A stretch of DNA of 64,000 nucleotides from Pterobdella sp. o SKG-2022. Taxonomy: Eukaryota > Annelida > Clitellata > Hirudinida > Piscicolidae. Below are positions 1-13,530 of this stretch, piece by piece. A program made the translations under genes and the position numbers. The stretch covers positions 888,030-952,029 of the forward strand of contig OZ038321.1 in assembly GCA_964035795.1 (NCBI GenBank), written 5' to 3'. The first letter of the stretch is position 1. Every line of letters starts with the position of its first letter. Under the pieces are notes generated by a model that saw nothing but the letters and a program-made list of their open reading frames with translations, was not told the DNA's origin and did not search any database.

Positions 1-2788
1 GAAGAGAGTTCCATAAGTGAGGGGCAATATGCGAGAAGGAGCGATGTAAGAAAGGTTTAGAAGAGACAGGCTGATGTAGGCATAAACCAGAGTTGGAAGA
101 CCTGAGAGACTCAGAAGTCTGTCTAATGGAAAGACGGTCATATAAATAAGCCGGCTGATTAAAATATAAGATGTTAGCCGTGAGCCATAGCAACTTGAAC
201 TGGGCTCTTAGTACGACCGGCAGCCAATGGAGGCGATCAAGACAGGTGTGAGATGAAGAATAGTAGTGGGCTTGAAGAGCGGTTTTAGCAGCGCCATTTT
301 GGAGAGATTGCAACTTAGAAATAAGACAGTTCGGGAGTCGACAAAGAAGAGAGTTACAGTAATCAATCCTTGAAAGAACTAAAGAGATGATCAGAGCAAC
401 GGCAGTGTCAGAGGGTAGGAACTTGCGTGCCTGTCTGATTGCATGGAGATGAAAGTTGGATGATTGTATGATCTGAGAGACAAAGTGTGTAAAGTTGAGT
501 CTAGAATCAAGAGTTACACCTAGTATCTTCAGTTTGGACGTTACGGAAAGAGTAGTGCCGTCAAAGATTACTTCAGTGGGAAGATTGGATTTGGAAAGGA
601 GTATGGGACTGCCGACAAACATCACTTCGCTTTTGTTAGGATTCAACATGAGGTGATTGTTAGAAAACCAAAGATTGAGCTCAGTGATGCATTCAGATAT
701 CTTAGTGAGGCTGGGATGAGGATCAAGGTAGGAGGCGCCTGTAAAGAGGGTAATATCATCAGCAAACTGATGATATAGAACGTCGTGCTTCTGTATGATC
801 TCGCTAATAGGAGAAGTATAAAGAGAAAAGAGTATGGGCCCAAGAACAGAACCTTGAGGAACACCAAAACGAAGGGAGACAGGGGTAGAAGAAGAGCAGC
901 TTATCTTAACAAATTGCTTGCGTTCGGAAAGATAGGACTGAAACCAGGATAAAGCAATGCCAGAAATGTGAAAGTAGACTTCAAGGATATGCAGCATATT
1001 TGGATGATTAATGGTGTCAAAAGCTGCTGAAATATCTAAAGACACTAAGACGGCCGCAGACCCGGTAGCACAGATATTGCGGAGGCTGTCAGTGATGTAC
1101 AAAAGCGCAGTTTCCGTTGAGTGATGTGAGCGATACGCCGACTGGAAAAGGTTGAAGTTACGCAGTACAGAAACATGAGAGGATAATCTCTTGAGAACAA
1201 CCCTTTCTAAGATCTTTGAGATGGTGCTGAGGTTTGAAATTGGACGATAATTGGATGGTTGCATGGGGTCTAGATTATATTTTTTCAGTAAAGGGGTTAT
1301 CTACGCCGTTTTGAATGAAGTTGGAAAAATACCCTGTGAAAAGGAAAGAGCCGAAAGTTTGCATATAATGGAGGCGAAGATGCCGGAAAACTGCTTCAGC
1401 AGGAAAACAGGGATTATATCTAAAGGTGAGGATTTATTTGGGAGAGAATTGATCAATTTGATGATTTCGTCAACACTAGGAGGTGAGAAAAATGAGAGAT
1501 TTGATTGATCACTGTCAGTTAAGGAGGGCTGACGGGGAAGATTAGTGATCGGTAACGAGCTATGAATCAACTCAATCTTAGTCTTGAAAAAAGCGCTAAA
1601 GTTTTCAACAAAAAGATCATATTCCGCAGAAGTCCGTGGAGGAAGTGGAGAAGACCTGTGAAGTATGGAGTTCGCCGTTTTCCAAAAGGCTTTGGAGTTA
1701 GGTGGAGAAGATAGCGATAGATTAAGATAATCAGCACGTGACTTGTTAATGGCGGCGCGGGCGAGTTTACGTGAAATACGGAATTCCTGTAAAAGATCAT
1801 CAGGGACTTGCACACAAAGCTTTCGGAGACTGGATATCTGTCTCTCGATTTTCCTTCTTCGGCGTTTGGCAGAGAGAGCATTTTCAGACAGATGAAAGTG
1901 TGAATGGAAGCTGGGGCGAAAAGTATGACTGCGTAAAGGAGCATGAGAATTCATCAGCGAAAGAAACAATTTGTCCATGGAACTAACAAAGTCATCAACC
2001 TTAGAGATTGGAGAATTAATAAGTAAATCGCTTATAAAATTGACATCCTTTCCAAAGCCGGCCAAGTTGAGATTCATGAAAGACCGAGAAGTGACACGAT
2101 GAGGTGAAAGGTGGGGCCGTGCGAGGTTAAGACGGCACGAAATAAGGAAATGATCAGATTCAAAAATTTCGCTGACAGGGTCAGAAATAAGATGAGAGAG
2201 AGAAGCAGGTGTGATAACAAGATCGAGAGTATTGCCAAGTCTGTGAGTTGGAAAGTTAATATGCTGCATCAAACCGTGCTCTCGCAAAAGAATATTAAGG
2301 GGATTATCAAGATGATGACAATTAGGGGTATTAAAATCTCCAGCCATTATGAAATGATTGAATGTCGAAGAAAGAAAATAAAGATGAGCTGTGAGTTCAC
2401 GAATAAAATTACTTGAGTTAGGAGGGCGGTAAATAACAGAAATGGTTAAGGAACGTGTTAGGAAAGAGGCTTGGGCAGTTAATGCTTCAAAGGAAGAGTG
2501 TATTTCAGATTTTACAAGTGTCAGTTTAACGGAGTTGGAGGAAATCAAAGAAATACCACCACCACGCTTTCCACTAGAACGATGAGAATGTAGAACATGG
2601 TAACCTGGGGGAACAATGTCGTATTTTGTGACATTGTCAGCATCTTCCGGGATCCACGTTTCAGTCAATGCAAGGATATCGAAACAGTGAGTGGAGATCG
2701 CGTCCAGGATAAGAGTGGATTTGTTGCGAGTGGAACGGGGATTGAAAAGGCCAAACTTCACAAAAGGAGATGGATTTTGAGGGTGCAT
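1..2788 (-). pseudogene. LINE ORF2: endonuclease-reverse transcriptase, one premature stop
   Basis: Starts with ATG at 2788, 16 nt after the ORF1 stop. The first 495 codons hold an apurinic/apyrimidinic endonuclease with ALTETW, MAGDFNTP and SDHFLISC motifs. This runs into the start of the reverse transcriptase, where an in-frame TAG stands at 1298-1300. Read past that single stop, the same frame stays open to base 1. It carries ITPLLKK, NYRPISNLS, a GVPQGSVLGP block and the catalytic QFADDITLF (FADD box near 755-766), then thumb and C-terminal tail. No frameshift was seen, so the copy is young. It encodes proteins for target-primed reverse transcription. The 3' end of the ORF is outside the window. 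Confidence 0.92.
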
Positions 2789-2803
2789 GAGTAAGGCAGG
2801 CCT

Positions 2804-3030
2804 TCATTGCCAGGCCGTACGCCCCATCTTAAGTCGCACTTGTTGCTTGTACACCGGACAAGAAGAGGATGTGGTGACATGGTCATGGCAAGGAAGATTT
2901 GATCTAAAACAAGGAACACAGAAGGGAGGAGAAGATCTAGAGCAGTTGTCAGACGGATGGTCTTTGCCACAGTGCTCACATACTCTAGGGTTGTGGCATT
3001 TAGCTATATTATGTTTGAATGTTTTTAACC
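2804..3030 (-). pseudogene. LINE ORF1 C-terminal fragment (zinc knuckle)
   Basis: A short open stretch ending in TGA at 2804-2806 just upstream of ORF2. It contains IAKCHNPRVCEHCGKDHPSD followed by a cysteine. This gives a CX2CX3HX4C knuckle with more cysteines downstream, as in gag-like ORF1 proteins of CR1/L2 elements that bind the element RNA. The N-terminal part is absent, consistent with 5' truncation of the insertion. Confidence 0.75.
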
Positions 3031-3059
3031 TAATAGTTTCAATTTTTTTGTTTGCACCG

Positions 3060-4770
3060 TCAGGTTATTCCATTTTTATTTATTTAAAATTATATTTTTA
3101 AAATTTAAATTATAAGATTTTTATTTTCATAATTATTTTTGAATCATTCAAATTATTTTCAAAAATGGATTTATAATATTTTCAGGCTTCTTCATAATTA
3201 TTTTTCCCTCATTTGAATTTTTTATACGGCTCATATTGATTGGGCTTTTTCTTTCTAAAAAGCCATTCATTCAACAATAGCAAACAAGCGAATTGATTGC
3301 GAAAAGCTTTTCCTTCTACGTCTTACATATAGTAAAACTAATGAAAGTCATTGAAGCCTTTTTCACAACTAGATGGGGAAACTTTTCCAGGTTTTGAGAA
3401 CTTTCAGTTGGTTAAAATATGTTTAATTAAATTTAAGTATTTTATTTAGATATAATTAATTTATTTAATTATTAATTAGAGTATAATTAATTTAATTATA
3501 TACTAAAATATTAAAATAAATTTAATTATTCAATTAAATTATAATTAACCAAGTTGTCTTAGTTTTTTTTGAACAGAAATAAAATAATCTCTTTTTTGCG
3601 TTTTATTCTTTTAAATGCCATTTTATTCAACCAATACTTTTTAAAATTTCCCATCTACCTTCAGCCAACTCACTTAATATTTGCTTGGATTTCTTTCCAT
3701 TAAATTCTTCTGTCGCCCACTTTATTTCAACTCTAATTTAAATCTTCATTCTGCCCTCGTCGATAACATGAATATTTATTAGCTTCACTTGAGAGTATTC
3801 TCAAATGTTTGTTTTTTTCATATTAGCATAATCTCACATGTTTTTACCACAATATTTAACGAGCTAATTGTACGGTTCTATTCAATAAAACAATTAATTC
3901 GGAAATAAAAAGTGGTGCATTTGTGCCAATGAATCTCAGTTTTTCATAGTTTTATCTATCTAATATCAGTTAAAACTTGTTATAAAAGTTGGTACTGAGT
4001 TAATAAGGGTAAAATTAATCATATCAAAAACTTTCTAACTAAAGCATCATAAAATTTTTGTTACTCTTATTGCTTATAATGAATGGAAACATTAAAAATG
4101 GCATAATAATGAAAGAATAATAATAAAAATAAATAATAATAAAATAATAACACAATAATAATAAAATAACAATCATCAAAAATTTTCTTGTGACTGTTGC
4201 TCTAAATATTCAGTCTAGCCCACACTCCTGCGAAACAAGTCTCCCTAAATTCCGATAAAATCAAGACATGACTCACAGCTATGTTGCTTCAATCACAGCT
4301 TTGACCTGTGTATATAGATTATAAAGTTTAGTAAATAAGGTTATAGTGGCGTCAACTAAAATTCTTTAAAATCATTTCTGTAGAACTATCAACTGAAATT
4401 TTTCGACAGCATACAATAAAATAAAATAACGAATAGGATTGTAGTGTCATTAACTCTAAAGTCTTTAGGTCAGAACTAACCCATCTGTCAAAAAATTAAT
4501 TTATAACCACTAAAGCTTCCATCATCGAGAGCTTCATAGAGTGAATTTCCCCTCACAAAAAACTCTGTGACTTGATTAGTTTTACCGAGATATATGATAT
4601 ATTTTAAATTTTTAACACCATAAAAATTGAAAGCTAATTTTTGCGAAGGTTTTTGAAACAAGTGGTAGAGACGGTTGTGTCTGAGATATTCAACCTTGAA
4701 TGAATGAGGCCTAAGTAATTATTAATAGATGTGAGTTCAATAATCATTAGTATGCCAAAGAGGTTGTTTA
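3060..4770. other. AT-rich intergenic DNA, no gene seen
   Basis: Very AT-rich sequence with short TAATTAAT-type runs at 3400-3560 and small ATA/TAA clusters at 4080-4160. No open frame with coding character and no clear transposon signature were found. Confidence 0.6.
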
Positions 4771-4776
4771 ATATTT

Positions 4777-7440
<2,664 letters not shown>

Positions 7441-7449
7441 TTTCTCTTC

Positions 7450-7705
7450 TCGTTAAAATCGAGAGACTCTCCGTTTTACCAACCAGTTGGCAGAACAAAG
7501 TATTTCGGTAAATCATTCAGCCATGCTGCACCTTCAATATGGAACGCTCTTCATAATTAAATTAAAACACTTTCTCGCCCATAATTCAAATCAACCCTCA
7601 AAACTTATTTGTATAGATTATAATCTCTTCATGAACTTTATTTGTACTTTTAAGCGCCTCTGGTACAGGCTTATTTTATGTAAAAAGTGCGCTATATAAA
7701 TTTAA
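7450..7705 (+). mobile_element. Decayed 3' end of a CR1-like LINE
   Basis: The plus strand, across frames, resembles the C-terminal tail of LINE ORF2: QPVGRTKYFGKSFSHAAPSIWNA, broken by shifts and stops. It is followed by the 3'-terminal signature AAGCGCCTC...GTGCGCTATATAAAT (7652-7700) found on the other LINE and SINE ends here. An independent, older insertion than the element at 1-3030. Confidence 0.7.
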
Positions 7706-7874
7706 ATAAATTTAAAATAATTTTGCAATTTTGTTTTGAAATTCGATAACTTAGTACAATAACATACAGGAACTACTTCTTTTTGGGATGATTTCGGATT
7801 TTTTGCTTTTTATAGAAAGATGAATTTTGAGTAGGAAAAATTTTATTCTATGCAACAAAAAACTATACAATTAT

Positions 7875-7947
7875 AAGGTCAACAAACACAAAGTATTTAT
7901 TTTAAAAGACACAAAGCTTTTCGTAAGACTAGCTTACATTGTCAAGA
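7875..7947 (+). repeat. Half-copy of the palindromic MITE family
   Basis: Starts AAGGTCAACAAACACA and runs through AAGCTTTTCGTAAGACTAGC to CTTACATTGTCAAG. It matches one arm of the inverted repeat at 14193-14337 and, in its inner part, the arms of the perfect palindrome at 15484-15603. No second arm is present. Confidence 0.75.
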
Positions 7948-8936
7948 GATAATTAAAGTGGAAAAAATATCACATTTCAACTTTTCAGAAACATCGTATG
8001 TATTTTTCTTTAATATTTTATAACGAAGTTGAAAGAACTTTTTAATAAGTTGGCTAAGGTTTTATGATGAGGCTAAACTTAACGAAGATTATAACTTTTG
8101 ATTCTCAATAAATGTATTAAAAATTGCTCTTAATGAATGTTTTTCGTTACCATTTTATACTTGTTTTTAATACTTACAAGGTGCAATAATAGAGGCAGAT
8201 AATAAAGGATAAATTTTCTATTATCACTTCTGAGGTGAGATTATGACATGAAAGATTAGCTTACTTAAGCAACTATGCTTATAATTGCCAAATGATTAGG
8301 CGATGCCGAAGCGAAGTTAGTAACGTAATGTCTATTTGGTTATTTGAAGTGGGTTTATGAGCTTTGATGTGATGTGCCTCCAAAATCTTCTTCTTTCTAG
8401 AATTAGTGGGGTCTTTAAAAACAAAATAAAAATATGAATAGCGAACTTAAAGCAAACTTGGCTAAAAAACAATATTTAGTAGAACTATACTTTTTAGGTA
8501 GTTATGATAATGATGGAATTTAAAAATAGTTGTCGCGTTAATCCTTAAAAATAATAAATACCTTTTCTGAGATTAAAGTGTGACAACAAAGACAAAATTA
8601 ATACGAAAAATTATCGAAAAATTCTTTTTCTCGTTCTATGGCTTCGATATGGAAGATGGAGGTTTGGATTATTTGGGAAGGCATCCATTTTATATGGGTA
8701 ATGTTGATCTGACTGATAGAAGTTTAGAGTGTGATTGACTTGAGCTTGTGATTCATTAGTTATATAAGTTGTTTCAAAAATAGATTAGAATTCAATAAGA
8801 AAGAATCTCAGTGTTTATCATAATAATAAAACTCTCAACAATTGAAATGAATTTGAAACACAACAGAATGGAGCTTTTAAATTTTAAATAAACATAAATG
8901 TTGAAAACGGACAATAAATGAAATACTTCAAATAAC

Positions 8937-9012
8937 TAGCCTCGTAATTGTGAATCATAAAACACGATAATATTTTTATTTTAAACTTTGACGAAGTTTT
9001 TCGACATATTTT
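8937..9012 (+). repeat. Interspersed repeat, copy 1 of 3
   Basis: Contains AGCCTCGTAATTGTGAATCA, then TAAAACACGAT, then TTTGACGAAGTTTTTCGACA. A second copy lies at 9361-9435 in the same orientation and a third, reversed, at 51043-51108. Probably one arm of a MITE related to the GACGAAGCTTTTCG palindromes. Confidence 0.7.
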
Positions 9013-9360
9013 ATCTCATTTTTAGGTTTTTATGATCCATAATAGCAGGAACAAATATTCAAATGAAAACACTTTTAAGAGTTCATTTTAATCCATGAAA
9101 CCCTTTGTAAGGTGAATTCAAATTAGAGTTATTGTAAAAAAGGAGTTTCTAAAAGCAAAAATGATAAGCTTGAATTTTGAGAATGAATTTAAGAGAAACG
9201 GACGCAAAACAATCATGATGATATTTATAATGGATTTTAAAGAAATAAATTTTAAAAAAGTTCTACTGATAACAGAATGAATGCAACTTTTGCATTTGAA
9301 AAAAAAATGTCGATAAAAAACAATATATTTCAAAGAATGGATAAAATGAAGCCGACAATC

Positions 9361-9435
9361 AGCCTCGTAATTGTGAATCATAAAAACACGATTAGTTGAA
9401 TGCTCTATTTTGACGAAACTTTTTGATATATTCTA
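9361..9435 (+). repeat. Interspersed repeat, copy 2 of 3
   Basis: Shares the AGCCTCGTAATTGTGAATCA start and the TTTTGACGAAACTTTTTGAT end with the copy at 8937-9012. The spacing is similar and the core has diverged. Confidence 0.7.
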
Positions 9436-9483
9436 TATCATTATCAGATAACTAAAATGACTTTACATTAGCCACAGTATAAC

Positions 9484-9598
9484 GAGTATATTCAAGGACA
9501 TTGATAAATTTTATTGAGATACAAAGCTTATCGTTAACTTAGTAACATTTTCAAGTACTTGAAAACAATAAAATTTATTAGTTTCTTTGAATATACAG
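9484..9598. repeat. Imperfect inverted repeat (MITE-like)
   Basis: The ends GAGTATATTCAAGGACATTG and TAGTTTCTTTGAATATACAG are reverse complements with few mismatches, and both arms contain AATAAAATTTAT. No coding capacity. Likely a small non-autonomous DNA element. Confidence 0.65.
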
Positions 9599-9599
9599 A

Positions 9600-11095
9600 T
9601 AAAAATTTTTTTTATGATTTACGAGTAAAATATGACAATCAAATAAGAGGAATTTTTTATGCATTTATTAAGAATCAAAAGCTATAATTTTCGATAAGTT
9701 TAGCCTGAGGATTAAACATTAGCGAAAAAATTAAATCGTAAATATGCTTATATGGTAATCCAAAGACTATTAGTAATAACTAGTTAATTATTCATAAAAA
9801 ATAAGTTATTTTAAGCTCAATGCTATTATTTCAAATAATTAATTGTTCAAGAGTGCTTCAAAGAAAATAGTTTTCTAAACGATGTCACTATTTATCAAGA
9901 GAAATTAATCTCTATGTCTCCCCTCGGTCATTGTCCCGTTCAATTTTTTTCAAATCCTTTAATATTGGATCCCAGGCATTAGTATTAACTATGAGTTGTG
10001 GGTCATTAAGCCATTGAAAACAGAGTTGTGATTTTTTATTTCAAAAATTAGAAAAGACATAAAATACGGAAATGTGAAAAATGACAAAGGTAACATTGAT
10101 GTTCGGTGAAAAAAAATTCAAGGAAATGATGGCAACAACAATACCCGCATCGACCAAGACCAAATACTAGATGGGTTCTGTTCCTCTTAGACCCCAAAAA
10201 AGTTTCATCGGTATGCCAGTTGAAATGAACGAGAAAGATTTGTATAATAATTGAAAACTCACTTTTTCAGTCTTCAGGTTTTTATAAATTGTTTGAAACA
10301 AAGGATTCTTGCCAATGACTGTGGTCTTATGAAACATATGATTATGGTACAGACATCTAGCGAAAATTGAAAAACTTGGTATTTTTAGCACAAAAAGCAT
10401 CGAAGCTATTTTAATCAGTTTGAAAGCATGCAAAACTTTCACTGTATTCGACTACATTTTGCTTCTAATGATATTCACGTTAGAAACAGGTTGTCCTTTT
10501 GTGACACCTACAGAACCAAAAGAGCTTGCAGTTTTCCTTGTCTTATGCTGGTCTTTTTCTCTAAGACTTTTCTCTACTTTTATCTAATTTATTTTTCAAC
10601 TTATTGTGAAAACTTCCAATACCTTCCTCTAAATTCAGTTTTTAGCAAAACGAGCTTAAAGGCTACGAATAGCGATCAAAAAATTGTTTCACCACATCAC
10701 ATGATCTATTTTTTATGCAACTGAATCAGTTTTCGTATTAGCCATGGTAAAGAAGGTTTTGAAAAAACCCATAAAAATTCAGTTGGAAATGTTTATTTAT
10801 GAAGTTTTTTATTTAAAACACCATTTCATATAAATTTTGTCATAATGAAAAACATTGCTAATAAGCATCAATAAAAAAATAATGATCTCAAGAAAAGTGC
10901 TGGAAATGAGTCAGAAAATTGGGTTTTGGTCACCCTAGGCTTTTGTAACAAGCTCGGTACTAAATTCATAATCGGCCTAGCCATGAGAAAGCACATAACA
11001 CTTACAGCAATTTTTATAAAATTAAAATAAAGTCTCTGATCAAGTATTCAAATTTTTCACATGTCGTATATTTTTGACAAAGTACATACACCACG
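9600..11095. other. Intergenic DNA, no gene seen
   Basis: AT-rich sequence with short open frames on both strands near 10.2-10.7 kb. These lack family similarity or compositional support, and nothing in them is recognisable. Confidence 0.5.
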
Positions 11096-11098
11096 AGG

Positions 11099-12171
11099 TC
11101 AAATATTTTTGACCAGGTACATACATTCGTCATCACGGCCATTATAACCTTTATTTCTGACAGCTCTGATAGCCTCTAAAACCTCCGCCTTACTGCGCCT
11201 AAAATCGCACAAGACCTGCAAGAAATCTGCACACTCTTCCAGCTTCTCCAAGCGGTATTTTCTCTTTAATTTGTGTTCCTTGTACGTTTCTCTAACTAGC
11301 TCTTTTAGGGAGGATTTGAACGCACAAGCTCCTAGTTGGTTTTCTATTTTTAGCTCGTCAAGCACTTGATTCAGCATGCCTTCTGTGAATTATAACAAAA
11401 ATTATTTGAAATTATTAATAAGCACCAAATGAAAAAATAAACAAAAATTCTCAACTTCAGCAAACAAACACAGAGCTTTTTGGTGAAAAGGTCATGGTAA
11501 TCAAAGTAATTGAAGAACTTTTCTCTTAAAATGTGTGCACTCAGTTGTTATATATAACCCATGATTGTTTCCCCATCTATTTATCTTTTACAGGTTAAAT
11601 TGCTTTAAAAGTTTAGTGAAAGATTGAAGCCGATATCTCTGATAGTAACAATGCAAATTTTTTTTATATGTTGTGATATATGAAGTGCCGTAGGGTATGG
11701 TTAAGGTAACTCACTACTTATGGTATCATCAACCACTTCGACATATAGAATTCCACCAGGTCTCAGCAACCGACGAAAACACATGTCCAAAAAACACGTG
11801 GTGTTCCGGAAGTAGTACAAGCTGTGGTACAGAACCACCAAGTCAAACATCTCGCCCTTGTTGTCCCAATCTTCCAACTTGCACATGTGTGTTTTTGTGT
11901 CGACATCTTCTTTGAAGTCTTTCAGGTTTTTTTGGAGTTTTTCAAAACTGGATTTTGCAGATTCAATTAAAGTGGCGGATTTCAATCTTGGAATTACTTT
12001 GGATAAATGTTTGATTTCAAACAAACCAGATCCACAGCCTATGAACAAAGCACTTTCAACTGAAGAAAATTCTCTTTCATCAAAACTCTTGATTCTTTCT
12101 TCAACCAATTCGTCCCAATAACAGCAACCCAAAAATTTTTGGTATGAGTCAAGATACTGGATTTGAGCCAT
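11099..12171 (-). CDS. HNMT-like SAM-dependent methyltransferase, copy 1
   Basis: Two exons, 12171-11715 and 11382-11099. They join A|AA across a GTGAGT donor and a TTCACAG acceptor to give 246 residues ending at TGA. The N-terminal Tyr-x-(E/D)-Ser-Tyr region matches the YVESF region of histamine N-methyltransferase. SALFIGCGSG (about residues 40-49) is the SAM-binding motif I, and FDLVVLYHSLYYFRN followed by LRPGGILYVEV are the post-I and motif III regions. The C-terminal exon ends in ADFLQVLCDF, which corresponds to the WDFLTETCNF helix of HNMT. It is somewhat shorter than HNMT (292 residues). The acceptor substrate is unknown and histamine should not be assumed. A TATAAAA lies about 55 bp upstream, near 12224-12230. 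Confidence 0.88.
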
Positions 12172-12639
12172 TCTGAAATTTCAACTGTTGAAATAAAAAT
12201 TGTTTCATATGATTAATTTCTGTATTTTATATCAGCCGTATGGTCGTCGGTTATACAATCAATAAACTATTGATTGGAATCATTATCATCATTATCGTCC
12301 TCCTCATCTTCTTCATCATCATCATCATCATCATCATCATGGTCGTTGTCGTCATCATTATAATTATCATCATTATCCTCACCATCATCATCATCAGTAT
12401 TGGGTGCCAGGCATTTGTGTCCACCTGCAACTGTGGGTTATTGAAACCATTCCTTACCGATTTATTTTTTCCTCTCTGTAGTCTATAAGTATTAAATTTT
12501 AATACTCATAGTCTGTTTAAATTGCTTTATAACCATAGTTACTAAATAAATTTTTTGCTAATGTTATGATAAGACCATGCATTAAATCTCTCCCTCTTAT
12601 TCACCTTCCTATCTTTCTAACCTCTTACTACCTTTTAAA

Positions 12640-12860
12640 CATGCTGACCTACGGTCCTCTACTCGCTCTCAGCTCTTCATTATCTCTCTCTATCTCTCAC
12701 TCCTATGCTAACACTGTTTTTTTTGTTCATTCCTCTAGAACTTTCTTCCTCCGAATCTTAGAACTCCTCTCTATCCTATTTTTTCAGAAACTTAAAAAAT
12801 ACTTCTATAAGCAGTTCATAGCAGAGCGCCTCTAATGATGCGTAAGAGGTGCTATATAAG
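12640..12860 (+). mobile_element. Decayed LINE 3' end with terminal hairpin
   Basis: A degenerate open stretch ends in AGAGCGCCTCTAATGATGCG then TAAGAGGTGCTATATAAG (12823-12860). The AGCGCCTC/GAGGTGCT arms can pair and are followed by TATATAA, as in the other LINE and SINE tails of the window. The coding part is too decayed for assignment beyond this. Confidence 0.55.
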
Positions 12861-13071
12861 TTTTTTACATTATTACCACATTATTAAAACTAAACTTATC
12901 GAAAATTATAGATTTTTTTGTTTAATAAATTTACTAAATTTTCTCCATAAATTGACCTAAAAAAATTGTCAAATATCCTGAATGAGGAAATATTTGTAAT
13001 TTACTGGAGTTTGCTATACCAAACAAGAACTAACAAAACAAATACATTTTTAGAGATGAGGTAAAATGGTT

Positions 13072-13262
13072 TGATCATATGATCTAATTATCTAAAGTTA
13101 CCGGGTTCGATCCCGCGTGGGCCGACAATTAGCACTTGTTCCATAGTGTGTTTTCGCTACATTAAATTTGTAGCGAGTGCTTTGATCTATAAAGAAAAGC
13201 ACTTTATAAATACCATTACATTAAATTACATGACCTTGCATTACATTACATTATATTACATA
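13072..13262 (+). mobile_element. tRNA-derived SINE, family A
   Basis: The tRNA-like head is damaged at its 5' end but keeps the B box GGGTTCGATCCC (13103-13114) and GTGGGCCGACAATTAGCAC. The body TTTTCGCTACATTAAATTTG and the tail AGTGCTTTGATCTATAAAG then AAAAGCACTTTATAAATACC follow, with a (CATTA)n end. Better copies are at 54616-54790 and 60815-60975. RNA polymerase III SINEs of this type are mobilised by a partner LINE. Confidence 0.88.
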
Positions 13263-13530
13263 CAAACAAGCCAATGCTCATTAAGCTCTTGTCTTGTTGT
13301 TTGCCTTGACTTTAATTGAGAGAAACTTTTTCTTTGTTAATCTCATTGTTTGATTCAGGCTTTTCTACGTCAACATAATAGTTAACACCAAAGAAATTAA
13401 TAAAGAACAGCTATCAACTATGCAACAGCTGCTTAAAATATTTTAGCTTGCTATATAAATGTGTTTATTGTTTTTATCAATAATATTTCTCATATGAAAC
13501 GATAAACTTCAAACAATTGAAAGTGAGAAA

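Larger units (their letters stand above)
1..3030 (-). mobile_element. CR1/L2-like non-LTR retrotransposon (LINE), 5'-truncated
   Basis: The minus strand reads as a two-ORF LINE cut off by the window start at its 3' end. ORF1 survives only as its C-terminal zinc-knuckle region. ORF2 has an apurinic endonuclease followed by reverse transcriptase. At about position 3030-3060 recognisable coding gives way to AT-rich DNA, which I take as the 5' truncation point usual for LINEs. A second, shorter copy of the same 3' region lies at 31076-31560 and shows the element's 3' end with an (AAT)n tail. The endonuclease-RT order and the C-terminal tail with an HLWNSLP-like motif fit the CR1/L2 group. The exact clade needs a phylogeny. 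Confidence 0.93.
12172..13530. other. Shared upstream region of the two methyltransferase genes
   Basis: The 1.36 kb between the two start codons, so it must hold both promoters. It contains a (ATC)n-rich stretch at 12280-12400, a decayed LINE 3' end (about 12640-12860) and a SINE (13072-13262). CATATGAAAC is present close upstream of both ATGs, showing that the duplication includes some 5' flank. TATATAAA at 13452-13459 is a possible TATA box for the plus-strand gene, but GCTATATAAAT is also a retroelement tail motif here. Confidence 0.6.

Noticed and set aside
10167..10724. Opposing ORFs of 91 and 98 codons
   Set aside because: No family similarity and AT-driven composition. Likely chance open frames.
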